Positions 25,364 through 36,439 of a stretch of 64,000 bases of DNA are shown piece by piece. Below the pieces are notes generated by a model that saw only the letters and a list, made by a program, of their open reading frames with translations, was not told the origin of the DNA and made no database searches. A program made the position numbers and the translations under genes. Source of the DNA: Plectrocnemia conspersa (lineage: Eukaryota; Arthropoda; Insecta; Trichoptera; Polycentropodidae); NCBI GenBank assembly GCA_009617715.1, contig VTFK01000541.1:62001-126000 (forward strand), in the 5' to 3' direction. Every line of letters begins with the position of its first letter. The first letter of the stretch is position 1.

Positions 25364-26312
25364 GTATTTTTTCAGGATTTTTACCCTTTGGGAGACGTGA
25401 CGCAACCGGTAAAACGCAGTTGGAAACTATTTTATTAGATTATATTACATATTACGACAGACTATGATGAGCGAGATCGTTACTTTCTGAGCGATGATGG
25501 AGAAGCTGGCGCAGGGATGATGTCCATAGAAGATGCTTGCTTGAAGATGTATAGCAGAGGTTGATCCCTCTCTGCTGTGGTACTCATATGGTGGATGTGT
25601 ACGTCCATGACCGAATAGTGTCCGCAGGCGGGTCGAATCTGCTAGTCAGTGGCGTAGCTATGGGGGGACGGAGGGGGCGGGCCGCCCCGGGTGGCACTTG
25701 CTTGGGGGTGGCATATTCGCGATGGAATCGTCTAGTGTGGTTCTTAACCCTGAATAAACTAAAATTTATGTAAATCTACGAATACCGAGAGCTTAACAAT
25801 AAGCAATTTATTATTTTAAAAAATTCTGATTTTATGACTCTGCAAAAAATGTATAGGGGGGGGGGCGGCAATTTTAAGGATTGCCCCAGGCGGCACATAC
25901 TCTAGCTACGCCACTGCTGCTAGTCTTTGAGTGTCTGCCGGTGTGTGCTCTCTTCTCATTAGAGACCAGCCTTAAATATTCAGAGCTGCAAAGCTTGCTG
26001 ACAAATCACAATCATGCAGCGATCATCCAGCTAATCGTTGCACTCGCTTCTTAAAACAACGAAATATGTATACGCCTTTAGAAAGTGATATTTGCTTGAT
26101 GGACATCTCCGAGGTCGAATAGTGCAACGGTAATATTGTGATCTTACGGTGCTTTTTGTCTTCCGGTGATATATTGTTTCCCATGACCGTTTCGTAACAA
26201 ATAAATATTTATTCAATGCACCGGAGAATCCTTGCTTGTTATTTATGGGAAACCCATTTTTCTAGTCGTAACGAGGGTTTTGTGTGGTCCCATCTACTAT
26301 TGTTTAGTTTAT
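25364..26312 (+). mobile_element. LTR-like dispersed repeat, copy A
   Basis: The sequence aligns along most of its length with the reverse strand of 62,089-62,640. Shared blocks include the ATTAGATTATATTACATATT stretch near 25,435, GATGATGTC near 25,517, TGAAAGT/AAAGTGATA near 26,082, and the CTAGTCGTAACG block near 26,262. A plus-strand AATAAA sits at 26,210-26,215, upstream of the 3' end, as in an LTR R region, but clean TG...CA ends and a primer-binding site were not established. The copy is interrupted by the MITE at 25,647-25,916. It has about 100 bp near 25,930-26,035 that copy B lacks. Confidence 0.6.
25647..25916. mobile_element. hAT-type MITE nested in the LTR-like repeat
   Basis: This 270-bp element starts CAGTGGCGTAGCTA and ends with its exact complement TAGCTACGCCACTG. 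It is flanked by a perfect 8-bp duplication CTGCTAGT (25,639-25,646 and 25,917-25,924). An 8-bp duplication and CAG...CTG ends are the hallmark of the hAT superfamily. Inside each end are GGGGGCGG/GCCCC-type subterminal sequences. There is no transposase frame, so it is non-autonomous. The host repeat at 62 kb has an uninterrupted CTGCTAGT at the equivalent site, which confirms insertion. Confidence 0.9.
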
Positions 26313-27270
26313 CCATATTTATGATTAATCATTTTTGGTCACAATCATTAACGCGAGTTTCAAGAATGAGATCACCAATAATTTATATGGGAGTTACTAT
26401 CATAACATACCTCAAATATGGAAATCACCGCTAATCACTATTACTATCCTCTTCAAACTATCACAATAATCAAGCGATGTGTTAACCGCAAACTTTGAAA
26501 TGCTACTAAATATTTTGATTTGGCCTCTGTTTTGATTGAACTACCCTTTTTTATCTTGCCTGCACTACGTTCTTATAATTTCAATAAAAGAAAGTGACTG
26601 GGGAATTTTTGAGTAAACGAACATCTGGTCGCATTAAATACCAAAAACTCTGGTTATCTCAAATAACTAACTTTTTTACTTTGGGTCCACTACCGATTGA
26701 TGAATTGAAATATAGTTGCCGTAAATTCACAACCAAATAACATAAATCTATAAAATTATTATATCCTATATGAATTATTTATACGCAGAAATCGGGAATT
26801 TTTGGAGGGCCGGATGAAAATCTTTGGCGACTTTTGACCACTGCTTAAGGCAGTTCGTTGAAAGGCCGTTAAAAAAAATTTGTATCGATAATTTTTGAGT
26901 GCAAATAATAACTTATTATCCGATAAACTAAAATTAAATTTGCAATATCATGCTTTTGAGTGTCTACTGCTGCTTATTATATAAAAATAAATGGACATAA
27001 ACTATAATGTACTAATGATTTTACAATAATAAATCAATTAGAACCATTACAAATTATTTCAATTTACAATATGCTTTGTATTCATTGTAAAAATGGGCTT
27101 TGGTAAATAGTTTAGCATTGTTGTATTGTACCATTTTACAAAAATCAGGTCATGCGTATGTGTTTACAAATAAATAAATGTGTAATGTACTCACATTACA
27201 CTGAAAATACGTCATGACAATTAAAATTGTTGGCGCAAACTGACAGTATCATATTTATGCTTATATATTA
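26313..27270. other. A+T-rich DNA, nothing recognised
   Basis: No supported feature. A balanced patch of about 100 bp at 26,790-26,880 is unassigned. Confidence 0.5.
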
Positions 27271-27279
27271 TATACAAGC

Positions 27280-27790
27280 AGAGCAAGAGCGCGTCATACA
27301 AAGTAATAATTAATAAGAGGGCGAATAAATCTCGCACCTTGGCAACTTTCACCTTGTGAACAATGTACGAGGGGACGTGCGCTTTTAGTACGGTAGTTTT
27401 ATTTCCCCGAGGCGAGCTTGACAGCTCTCTATATTAAAAAGCTCCACTACACCAGACGCAAGTTTATACACTCCCTAAGCTCCATGAATAAATCGAAGCG
27501 AGTTCCAAATCAAAGTCAATTAACGAAGCGGACCGCGAGATTAGCATGGGATAGATAAGGGTCGGAAATTCGGCCGGCTTTTTCCTAGTTCGGACCTCTA
27601 ATGGAAGCGAGATCATAATTTACATACGTGCCGCGATTTTTTTCGCTATCAAAGCTATGCTTTTATTGGCCTCGTCGGGGTAGTTTTAAGCGCGAATAAA
27701 CCCAGACTAAATTGTTGGCATTAATCTTGCAGTGAAGCTTTTGGCTCGATGAAACCCAAACTGCAGTCGTTTGAAAAACGTTCAATTATT
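27280..27790. promoter_or_regulatory. Candidate conserved noncoding island, one of the longest
   Basis: Five hundred bases of near-balanced composition contain many CG words (GTCGGAAATTCGGCCGGC near 27,561, CTCGTCGGGGTAG near 27,671) and no long frame on either strand. Low A+T without coding potential in this genome is what selective constraint on noncoding DNA would produce. Motifs include TTTTATTGGCC near 27,661. Regulatory function is inferred. Confidence 0.45.
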
Positions 27791-29115
27791 TTATAAATAT
27801 GGGTCATGGATAGGAATAAAAAGTGTCTATAAATGGTTTGTCAAATAAAGCTGAATGCTCTGGAGTTCTATATATAGATCTATGTTATACTATTTTTCTA
27901 ATTATTTTATTTCTTTATATTTCATCAAAATATGCAGACAATCTATTATAAATAATGAAGATATAAGTTAGAATATAATTTTATTTAACCCTTCTTAAAA
28001 ATCATCAATTATCAAGATGATATTTTTTTAATTAAAGTTAAATAATAAATATTTACTACCATCTTTTTATTAAGTAATTTGTTTATTCTGAAATAATATT
28101 TAAATGACGCAAATAATACAATATATTTAAAATATATCGTTGTATCTATACGTATCACATCCAACAATAAATCATTCCCACCTTGGCGTCACAGTGTTAA
28201 AATCCCACCCGCGATTGTCTGAAGGTACAAATTATTTTTGTCTGCGTTTTTTTCCTTTCTTTCGTACCTTTATTTTATGGATCTGCGTATTGGTGGGCTA
28301 ACTCATCCTTAGCTGATAAGATTGAGTTGTTGAAATTTTAAACAAAGCAGGTAGCTTTACGAAACAAATGTTACACATACGTCCCGAAATACCTGAACGT
28401 ATCTAGCGCACACATAATGCCCACCTGAGACCTTTGAAGGTGGACAATTGGGACAAAAAAGGCACTTAGATACCTTTTTTGCTACATTCTTTTGCGGCCG
28501 AGCCCGGTGACTAATACTTTGTCCACCGCTCTTTTTCTCCATATTCACAACCTGCAAATTATCACTTAAAAAAATTCTAGTCTAACTGAGGAATTCCTGA
28601 CTACATGAGATAAAAAAAATTCGCAACGACTTTACGCTGAGGAATTTCATTTAAAATGTCGAGCATTGTTCGCCGACGTGTTTGTGAAGTAATGTCATAA
28701 TTACATACTTATTTAATATTCAGCGTTCGTAATATATTTTAAGTATTATCACATAATATAGACAACATAAATGTTATTATAATATGATTGAAAAATAATA
28801 CCACTATACAAAGTATAATATCCAGTGACCAGTCAAACATGTATTGTGGTGATTTAGTAATTATTTAAGAAATTAATGATGTTGAAGAACTCATTTGAAA
28901 AGTTTTAAGCATCAATAATATTACCGCTTCACAACACTTAAAACATATTTTAATTACAAATAGTTATCACAGTTTATAGTATATATATATAAATGCTTTC
29001 TGTATACGTATGTACATATATACATATGTTTTTTGCTATACCTACACAATACTTATATGAAGGTTAAAAATTAAACAAAAATAAAGCATTGTATACAAGA
29101 GATAAAAAATCTTAA
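27791..29115. other. A+T-rich DNA with a moderately balanced patch
   Basis: Nothing is assigned. The patch at 28,150-28,560 is less A+T-rich and includes a 66-codon minus frame with no domain. Confidence 0.5.
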
Positions 29116-29121
29116 AAATAA

Positions 29122-29255
29122 GCTGCCACGATGGTGGTCCGGGTTCAAATCCCATTCAAGCATTCCAGCCCGTATAACCAATTGTGCGCATAAACATGGC
29201 ATTAACCTTCTCCACCGAAAATAATCACCCATAATTCATAGTAATTAAGCCTTGT
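29122..29255 (+). repeat. Possible 5'-truncated tRNA-derived SINE
   Basis: GGTTCAAATCC at 29,142-29,152 is a perfect box B, followed by a non-tRNA body rich in C and A that ends near a short CA tract (29,262). No box A is present upstream. It is unlike the 15.2-kb and 46.8-kb families by eye. Confidence 0.4.
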
Positions 29256-30210
29256 TAGTAACACACACACACACGCGACCTAGACCTAGACAATGTTTCG
29301 ATTCTCTGAAATTCCGACATATTTCCAGCGTGACTTTATTCACAAGAGATAAACTTGATCTAACACCGTCTAGTTTACACTCACTTCACTCTAGCTATCT
29401 ACGTATGTTGTAACTTCATAGTGTCATTAAACACTTGCTACCACTCCTGTTCCGCTTGACAAGCGATTACTTTGAGACTGACAAATATTGTCTAGGATAT
29501 CCAATATCATATTTAGATATTGTAGTATGTATCATATATATAATATATACTGCCTTGATCATAATAATGAAGCATCCTTTAAAATTCTGTATAATTCTAG
29601 AACTAGACTATTATTCAAACGAATTTGTCGCTTTTTAACCTATTGATTGATAGACAAAGGTCTACTTGTTCAATCGGTGCTCTTTGTTCTCATTTATATA
29701 ATAAAAAAATATTTTATAATAAAAAAATACCATACACTGAAAAACTGCGATTTAACATAGAGGCAATTCAATTTTATTGGTGACCGAATTAGTGCGCATA
29801 CGAAAACACTACAAAAATTCTGAACGTATGTGATTGTTTGATTGTCAAATATTTTTCTCTATTTTTAAGTAAAAATTTGTGTAATTAATACTTTATCTAT
29901 AATTACACTAATTTTTATTTAATTATTTTTAAACTATAATCATATTAACAACTGTTATATATACAAACATTATTTTTTATATATATATATATATATTTAC
30001 TTGTTCTCAAATATACATAAATTAAAGCAATAATCACCGAACTAATTTTATTAAATTCGCATAACAGCAGTAAATAATAATTATAAATTGTTTTAGTCAC
30101 GTTGATATGCTTAGTAATTACGAAAATTTTTTTTTATTAAAAATGCCTGCAAAGCAATAGGCCATTTATTTTTTTATACATTTTCTATAAGCTGCAATAA
30201 CTAATTATTA
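29256..30210. other. A+T-rich DNA, nothing recognised
   Basis: Only short A+T microsatellite tracts (for example near 29,980-29,998) and chance frames. Confidence 0.5.
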
Positions 30211-30213
30211 GAT

Positions 30214-30375
30214 CCATTTTATACCTAATATGTATGACCTAGCTCAATTTTAATTATTAAGCATATTTATTCGTGAGATTAGGAAAATCTAGGAGAACTT
30301 TCTCTGTTCCGATCGATCGGAATTATAATTACATAATATAATAATCTCTAATTTTAATCTTTCAGACACAATAAA
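30214..30375 (-). repeat. SINE body, second copy of the 46.8-kb family
   Basis: ATACCTAATATGTATGACCTAGCTC (30,221 onward) matches 46,810-46,832, and the match continues through AAAATCTAG, CGATCG, AATTATAAT and TAATCT. This copy ends before the tRNA-like part seen at 46,970, so it is a headless fragment. Orientation is given by that head. Confidence 0.6.
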
Positions 30376-30529
30376 AACTATCGTTATCAAACACATAAAA
30401 AAAAATTATTTAATTTTAAAAACGACAAAAACAAAATGGAACTCTGTAAATTTATTTTATTAATCTCCCTTGGGACTGTTATGAGAAAGCAGAGGCGTTT
30501 GCACAATTCCTCTAAAAAGTGTTTAAGTT

Positions 30530-30573
30530 ATCAGTCAAAACAGCATCAAACTTTAGATGCTGTTTTGACTGAT
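30530..30573. repeat. Perfect 18-bp hairpin
   Basis: ATCAGTCAAAACAGCATC (30,530-30,547) and its exact complement (30,556-30,573) flank an 8-nt loop. Perfect pairing suggests recent origin. The stem is short for a typical miRNA precursor, so a foldback remnant is at least as likely. Confidence 0.5.
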
Positions 30574-30662
30574 GGCATCTGAAAAGTGCCAGAATCCAAA
30601 TCTTCAAAAAAAAGGCACCAGGATATGACCTTAAAACGGTACCCCAACCTAAGCACGTCGAG

Positions 30663-31850
30663 TCCGACATAAGCGCAACGTCATAATCGCGCAGCGTCAT
30701 ATACGCGCATAACATTTGTGCGCTGACATAATCGCGCGGCGTCATTTTCGCTAATCTTTAGGTTTTATTTTCGCGTTTATGGTTTTAATAATTTTAATAT
30801 TTCGCTAAAGATGTTCTTTAGCATCCTCAGTAGAAATTTTATTGTTTGTACACTTTTTTATCATCGCACAAATAATACTGACGCGATTTTTTTAATTTTT
30901 TTTATAGTTAAAAATAGCGTTAATCAAATTTGATCGTATCTCTTATTTGCCCAACGGTTCATTTTACTTTTTTTTATATCATAATTACAGATATGAATAA
31001 TTTACCTAATAAAAAATATATTATTTTTGTTAAGTGAAAAGTATCAAATTAATAAATTATATTATTTCTATTGCACGACAGGAGTGTCAAATACGCTCAT
31101 GTTTTAATTTATTAAAAAAAACAATGTTTGAACCATATATTTAAGGGTAGTTCAAGTTAAAAAAATGTGAATTATTTACTGCATCATTTATAGCAAATAG
31201 GTGTGGTTGTATTTATTTACATGAATAATTTTGTATTAAATGTAATTATTACATGTTAATTGTGGGGAATTTATAAAAATCAGACGTGTGAAGTTTTTCT
31301 TTTGTAACGTATAAGTAAAACATGTAAACTAATAAATAATTTACAAGACTAAAAATGTCGATGAATAAAACATTTAGGAGTGGTTAGTCAACGATTTTTG
31401 TGATCCGTGAGTGATGCAGATGTCGTTTCCAATATTAGTCAACCAGGAGAGAAAGAGAATGTGAATGAAAGGGAAAAATAAAAAAATATTAATTGCATTA
31501 ATCGGCACTGGCTTCACTTGGCACATTATCAGAGTACATAAACCAATGGAGACCCAAATATAAGATTCAATAATAGCTTTTAGTAAAATTCGTGTTGACA
31601 TTAAAAATGTTTAACAAATTTCTTTAAGTTAACTAAAATCATATAATATTTAAGTAAATATTAAATATCAGGATAATATACTCTGATTTGAAAATATTTA
31701 ATAGGATTGGATTCCGGTTGACACTTCATCATTATTAGTCGTCTAATCGACAGTAGCTATACCATATTTTTTATTTATTTTTATACATTTTTTTTGTTAT
31801 TCACGTAAATGACACCGCGCGATTATGTCGGCGCGTTTATGTCGTGGCGC
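30663..31850. mobile_element. DNA element bounded by inverted GTCATAA-GCGC repeat arrays
   Basis: The left end carries several spaced copies of a GTCATA/GACATA...CGCGC unit (30,665-30,750). The right end (31,807-31,850) carries the reverse complement of the same units. The best pair is 30,725-30,747 against 31,807-31,829, with 22 of 23 positions matching. The interior of about 1 kb is A+T-rich with no transposase. Iterated subterminal motifs facing inward are typical of non-autonomous DNA transposons. The superfamily and target duplication were not determined. Confidence 0.6.
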
Positions 31851-32480
31851 TATTTCCCAAACACCCAAAAATTTTAATCAAATACTAAAAAGAACATCTC
31901 ATTCCTTACGGTGTTATTCAATGGGATAATAAGATAATCATACTATCCAAATGAATAAAAAGTATCAGAGTAAAAAAAGCGTAAACCTATGGTATCGAAC
32001 TATGAGAATCTACATACATATAAATTAAATATTGAAATAGTGCAGCTTTTCCAAAGCACGAGTATTTGGAAATGACTGCAATTAAAGAGATAGCAAATAG
32101 ATTCAGCAAAGATATATTGAGCATATGTACATAAGTCACGTCAAGGAAAACTGAAGCTAGCCAATATACTCAGATTTTTATAAGATCAGTGCTTCACTAA
32201 AAAAATAACTGAATGATTAAGTACACAATACAGGACGACATTTATAACATATAATTTAAATATCATGGAAAAATGAAAAATCATCATGGTAAAATAAATC
32301 AAAAATCATACATATCCTTTTAAATATACACCTACCATTGCCTTTGAGACAAAATGACCATCAACAATGGTTCAATAATTTACTAACATCATATTATATT
32401 TTTGTTAAGACATAAGCATATATTTTCAATAAATATTAAAAGCGTATTATTTTAGAACAGGCCAATTAGTAACAACACTC
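31851..32480. other. A+T-rich DNA with a faint LINE-like segment
   Basis: The segment 32,040-32,140 (plus) reads EMTAIKEIANRFSKDIL, reminiscent of the region after the reverse transcriptase in jockey-like elements, but it is short and broken. Otherwise nothing is recognised. Confidence 0.25.
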
Positions 32481-32484
32481 ACGA

Positions 32485-32891
32485 TTAATAAACACCCGAC
32501 GACTCACACCTCTTTTTGTATAATATTTCATACATATTGTGATTAAACGTAGCATCATGGTTAAAATAATAGTTTTCCCGTTTATTTTTATTTACTTTTT
32601 TATGTATGTTAGGAGTTTGGAAAGAATATCTGCTGATTCTTAACAAACGGTTAAGAATAGTATTAAAATTCAATGTTGAAATCCATTGAAATGGATTCCT
32701 TTTATAAAATATTTCCAAATACGATCCATGTGAACATCCGATTCCAATAATATAACACTCATTGCCATACTTTACGAAAATCGGGGGTTTGTTCGCTTTG
32801 AAGGGATTGACGGTTTTGAATTGGTTTTCACAGTCACTAGGCCGCAATCCAATATAACATATGTAGTATCTTTCAAGTTTACCAAACACAA
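32485..32891 (-). CDS. Candidate terminal exon, weak trypsin-like (S1) C-terminal resemblance
   Basis: This is the longest open frame in the window (134 codons to a TAA), with less A+T-biased codons than its surroundings. It has no ATG near its upstream end. Instead TACGATTTGCAG, a plausible acceptor, sits immediately before 32,891, so the frame would be a 3'-terminal exon. The translation contains NECYIIGIGC followed about 20 residues later by NPFQWI, loosely like the last strands and helix of trypsin-fold proteins (GIxSxGxxC ... WI). The catalytic-serine motif GDSGGP is absent where expected (near PSDCENQF), so at best this would be a non-catalytic homolog. The basic tail after residue 80 is unlike that family. 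No upstream exon was found, and a pseudogene fragment or chance frame remains possible. Confidence 0.3.
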
Positions 32892-33169
32892 CTGCAAATC
32901 GTATGTTAAGTTGTGGGAAAAATAGTAGATATATATGGCACTTTTACATAGCCTCACTATAAAGACTAATATCAAAATATTAATTTTGTCATTAAATTAA
33001 GAGGCCTATGATTACTACCAGAAATTAAATCTTATAACTTATTTTATTTTATTTCTTAGCCTTTAGAAGGTCAGAGTGTTAAAAATCATAGAGAGATTTC
33101 ACATAGGTGTATTAATATCGGACGTCTACCGGTTTTTCATTCGAAGCTATAAAAATACGTATAATAAAA

Positions 33170-33600
33170 TCAACCCTCTTCATATCGGCCGGCGCGCACG
33201 TAAAGGCCGATAAAAAGTAATCTTTCTCCCGTATTGTCTTCCGTTCTTATGACTTATCCGCCATCTTTGTCTTTCATTTTTTCAGTAGCCGAAAGGAAAA
33301 AAATAAACGTCCCCTGCCTTATCTGCGAGGCCATTGTCTGATTTGAAAATTTCGTTCCGACGACGTGACCCGCGATTTTTCTAGCCTCTCTCCAGCTTCC
33401 GAGGTCTAATTTGGTACAGTTCTTATCTCGGGTCGCTCGTGGCAAACGGGATGTCGTTTGATCATCTTTAACGTAATGAAGCGCATCATGAGTCGAGCGA
33501 AGCTTATCTCGATCCGGGCATAATATTAAAAATGGCTCTGTTGATCAGCGTCGCTCCGGAAGGAAGTTCCAGGAAGGAATACACGAATGGACGAGAATAT
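33170..33600. promoter_or_regulatory. Candidate conserved noncoding island
   Basis: GC-balanced DNA with CGGCCGGCGCGCACG near 33,185, GACGACGTGACCCGCG near 33,359 and GATCCGGGC near 33,511. A 63-codon minus frame lacks a domain. It resembles the other islands in composition and length. Confidence 0.4.
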
Positions 33601-34239
33601 AAGATCAAAAACCGCAAACAATGCGATGTTTAATAAAAAGCTTTCAATTGTAGTTCAGATTTGAGATAAAAGCATACTTTTTATCGAGATAGCTTTCGTA
33701 CACAACTTTGTTCACATATTGTTCAAAGTTATATCGTATCCTTCCTCACTTGAACGTATACGATGTTTTTTATTGAAATATTTTTATCTGCCAACATATT
33801 TTTTGGACGCTTCGCTCGCAATATTGTGACATATAATTGTTTTGAGATAAGTCACATTGAGCGACTGCCATTGTGAATTATATATTGCCATGGTAAAGGC
33901 AAAACAGATGGTTAATTAAAAATGTTTGAAAATAAAAGGCAAATCGCAAAGAATGGTTTTATTAAAAAATATGTTCAACTGCACTGTTTTACTAGATAAA
34001 AACATTTCAGCTGCATAATAGAGCTACAAACACCGTATTGTTTGTGTTGTTATAATTAACATGATATTTAATAATATGAACCCTAGTGTTTCAATATTTC
34101 TATCGTGTCTGGAAGATCAGAATTAGTGATTAATATTTATATATAATAATTACGATAGATCATCATCAAATAAGTTACCCAAGATTTTTCTCATTTCGCT
34201 GTTAAATATCGGGATAAACTAAAATAAAAATCAAGCTAG

Positions 34240-34317
34240 ATCATTCATAGTGACATCTATGAATGATGGACAGGTCTGTAAATCAAATGTCACTGATTTA
34301 CAGACCTGTCCATTATT
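34240..34317. repeat. Two overlapping hairpins with complementary loops
   Basis: Hairpin 1 pairs ATCATTCATAG (34,240-34,250) with its exact complement (34,257-34,267) around loop TGACAT. Hairpin 2 pairs 34,262-34,285 with 34,294-34,317 (23 of 24 positions) around loop AATGTCAC. The arms share 34,262-34,267, so the two folds compete, and the loops themselves are complementary (AGTGACAT with ATGTCACT). It could be a compact foldback element or a structured RNA. No longer transcript unit is visible. Confidence 0.6.
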
Positions 34318-36055
34318 TTGTCGACTAAATAAAATTATTGAGCTGCAACTGGCATCATTACTTAAATCAATAAATTAATTACATCGTCTTTGACAAATAA
34401 ATACAGACTTAAATCCATACTATATTGTTGTAACAAAAATATATTTCATATGTAATATTTTGCTTTTTATAAGACATACAGACAAAATGACAAATTTTGA
34501 GTAATATAATGTCGAGTTAAAAGCATACCGTATATTTTACACAGCTCTATTTCAATTTCGGTAATCCGCACAAATTTTCCTAATGTATTTATATCTAAAA
34601 TAATAATGTAACTTATACATTAAAAATGTTTTACTTAGTGATTTATTTACATATACAATAAAATATATTGATTTTTTTTTATAATTGAATTCTTAATCAA
34701 TAATTTAATTTTTTGGTAATGGTCCTTACGAATTATTCATAAACCCTTATCTGTGACAAATCAGCGAACTAAAATTTGAAGAATTTTATAGAGGTATTTA
34801 AAAATGTACTTATAGTTAAACAGTAATTAAAAAAAGAATTCATTTAGCATTCGATCTTTTTCAGATTAAATACCTAAATTTACTACTACTAATTTACATT
34901 CGTTGAATATTTTCTCTCATGTCTAATATTTTTTAAACGTTTAAAAATCAATAAAGTCAACAATAATTTGCAAACAAATTTTAACACAAACGGAGCCGCG
35001 TCTAAAAACTACAATCTCTCCCTTTGAATAATGTTTATTGTGAAAGTACTACCTAGAAACTGGGTGCTTTTGAAGGCAATGTTTCGCTCCTTTTATTTAT
35101 TGTATAACATGTATAAAAAAGGGCTAAAGGAACATATACCTGAAATACATCAGTATATAGGTACATCTCAAACAACTGTAATTTGAGGTCGATTTTTACT
35201 TTTTTTATAAATAATTTCCTACTATGATTTTTACCAGAGTTGGAGCCATCAAGGAGAAAGGGTCCCGGGAATTTTCCTCTCCCCTCCTCTCGGTTTTTGT
35301 AAATATACCAAAATATGAGTCCGAGCTTTTTATTTAATTTTTTTAATAAATAATATTTCTCGAATTGCCCGATATTATTTTTTTGTCTGAAGTATTTTTA
35401 CTTTTAATGACTTGGGCGTTATGTCATAATATTATTTATAAAATTAATAGTTTAACAAATAAAATATTTTATAAAAATATTAATGTTGAATAAATTTGAA
35501 TATACTTTGAAATCAATATCATTATTCATACCAGAGCTTCTGTTTTGTATTTTTATAGTACATAAATATCGGTATTGAAAGCTCTAAATCACAACGCCCC
35601 ATATGTGTTTGACATCTTTCTCGCATGGATAACACGGTTTCAGACAAACGACTGACACTCACGGAGCCTAAGAAGGCTAAATGAGATCCTGAGTGACTTG
35701 TAGGCGCTGAAAGGCCCAATATGTTATTACGTATATAACACGAATAGCCATTTTGCACAACATAGCATATTATTAAAAAAAAAAAAACAAGAATCCGAGC
35801 CAACACAAACAATAAGCCGAGCTAACATTCGGTTTCGAAAACTTTATTTTGTACGGTGTTCGAAGCTTTGTTTTGCCTTTGATGTTTTTCATAATATATG
35901 TAAAAAGTAAAATCTGACAGTTATTATATATGTATACAAAAACTATAATTTATTTTATATATAATAATATATGAACTATATTTTTTATAAAAAAGCAATT
36001 AACTATAAAATACGTACGAGTTAAACGTAGACACGTATCATACATATATACGTTG
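34318..36055. other. A+T-rich DNA, nothing recognised
   Basis: A more balanced patch at about 35,540-35,720 includes a 96-codon minus frame without a known domain. No other structure was noted. Confidence 0.5.
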
Positions 36056-36059
36056 AATT

Positions 36060-36425
36060 TAAGACGGCTTACGACAGCGTACATAGGATAAACATAGAGT
36101 TCAAAATTCCGTGAAAACTTTTAAAATTAAAAACGAAAAATGTAGAAGCCCAGGAACGTATACAACATAACTCTTTGATGTTTTTAATATATTCAGCTGG
36201 CTGAAAAATGCTTTCGCATGTCAACTTTTTAATATAGCTATTGAAAAGGTTATCCGGAATACCATAATAATTAGTGGAACAATGTGAACCATACACACAG
36301 TTGATGCAATTACTGACATATGCAGATGATATTGCCATCATATATTGTTCTAAATTGGCAGTTAGTTGTAAAGGCATTTCAGTATCTACAACGCGCAGCT
36401 TATTAAATAGGATTGCATAAAAAAT
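36060..36425 (+). pseudogene. Non-LTR retrotransposon reverse transcriptase relic
   Basis: The plus strand encodes pieces of a reverse transcriptase in shifting frames. KTAYDSVHRINIEFKIP at 36,061 matches the (F)KxAYDSVxRxxL...GIP palm motif. FNIAIEKVIRN near 36,210 matches the FNxALExxxR motif. QLLTYADDIAII near 36,309 holds the catalytic YADD box (36,319-36,330). The glycine-rich turn between the first two is missing or scrambled, and stop codons and frameshifts break the frame. The YADD context resembles R4/Dong- or RTE-type elements, but the clade is a guess. No endonuclease or 3' tail was seen next to it. The 122-codon minus frame over it is a shadow. Confidence 0.75.
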
Positions 36426-36439
36426 TAAGGAAAACAATT

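Noticed and set aside
29122..29160. Functional tRNA gene on the plus strand
   Set aside because: A box B alone, without box A or cloverleaf pairing.
36069..36437. 122-codon minus-strand open frame
   Set aside because: It lies opposite the reverse-transcriptase relic, whose plus-strand motifs explain the sequence.
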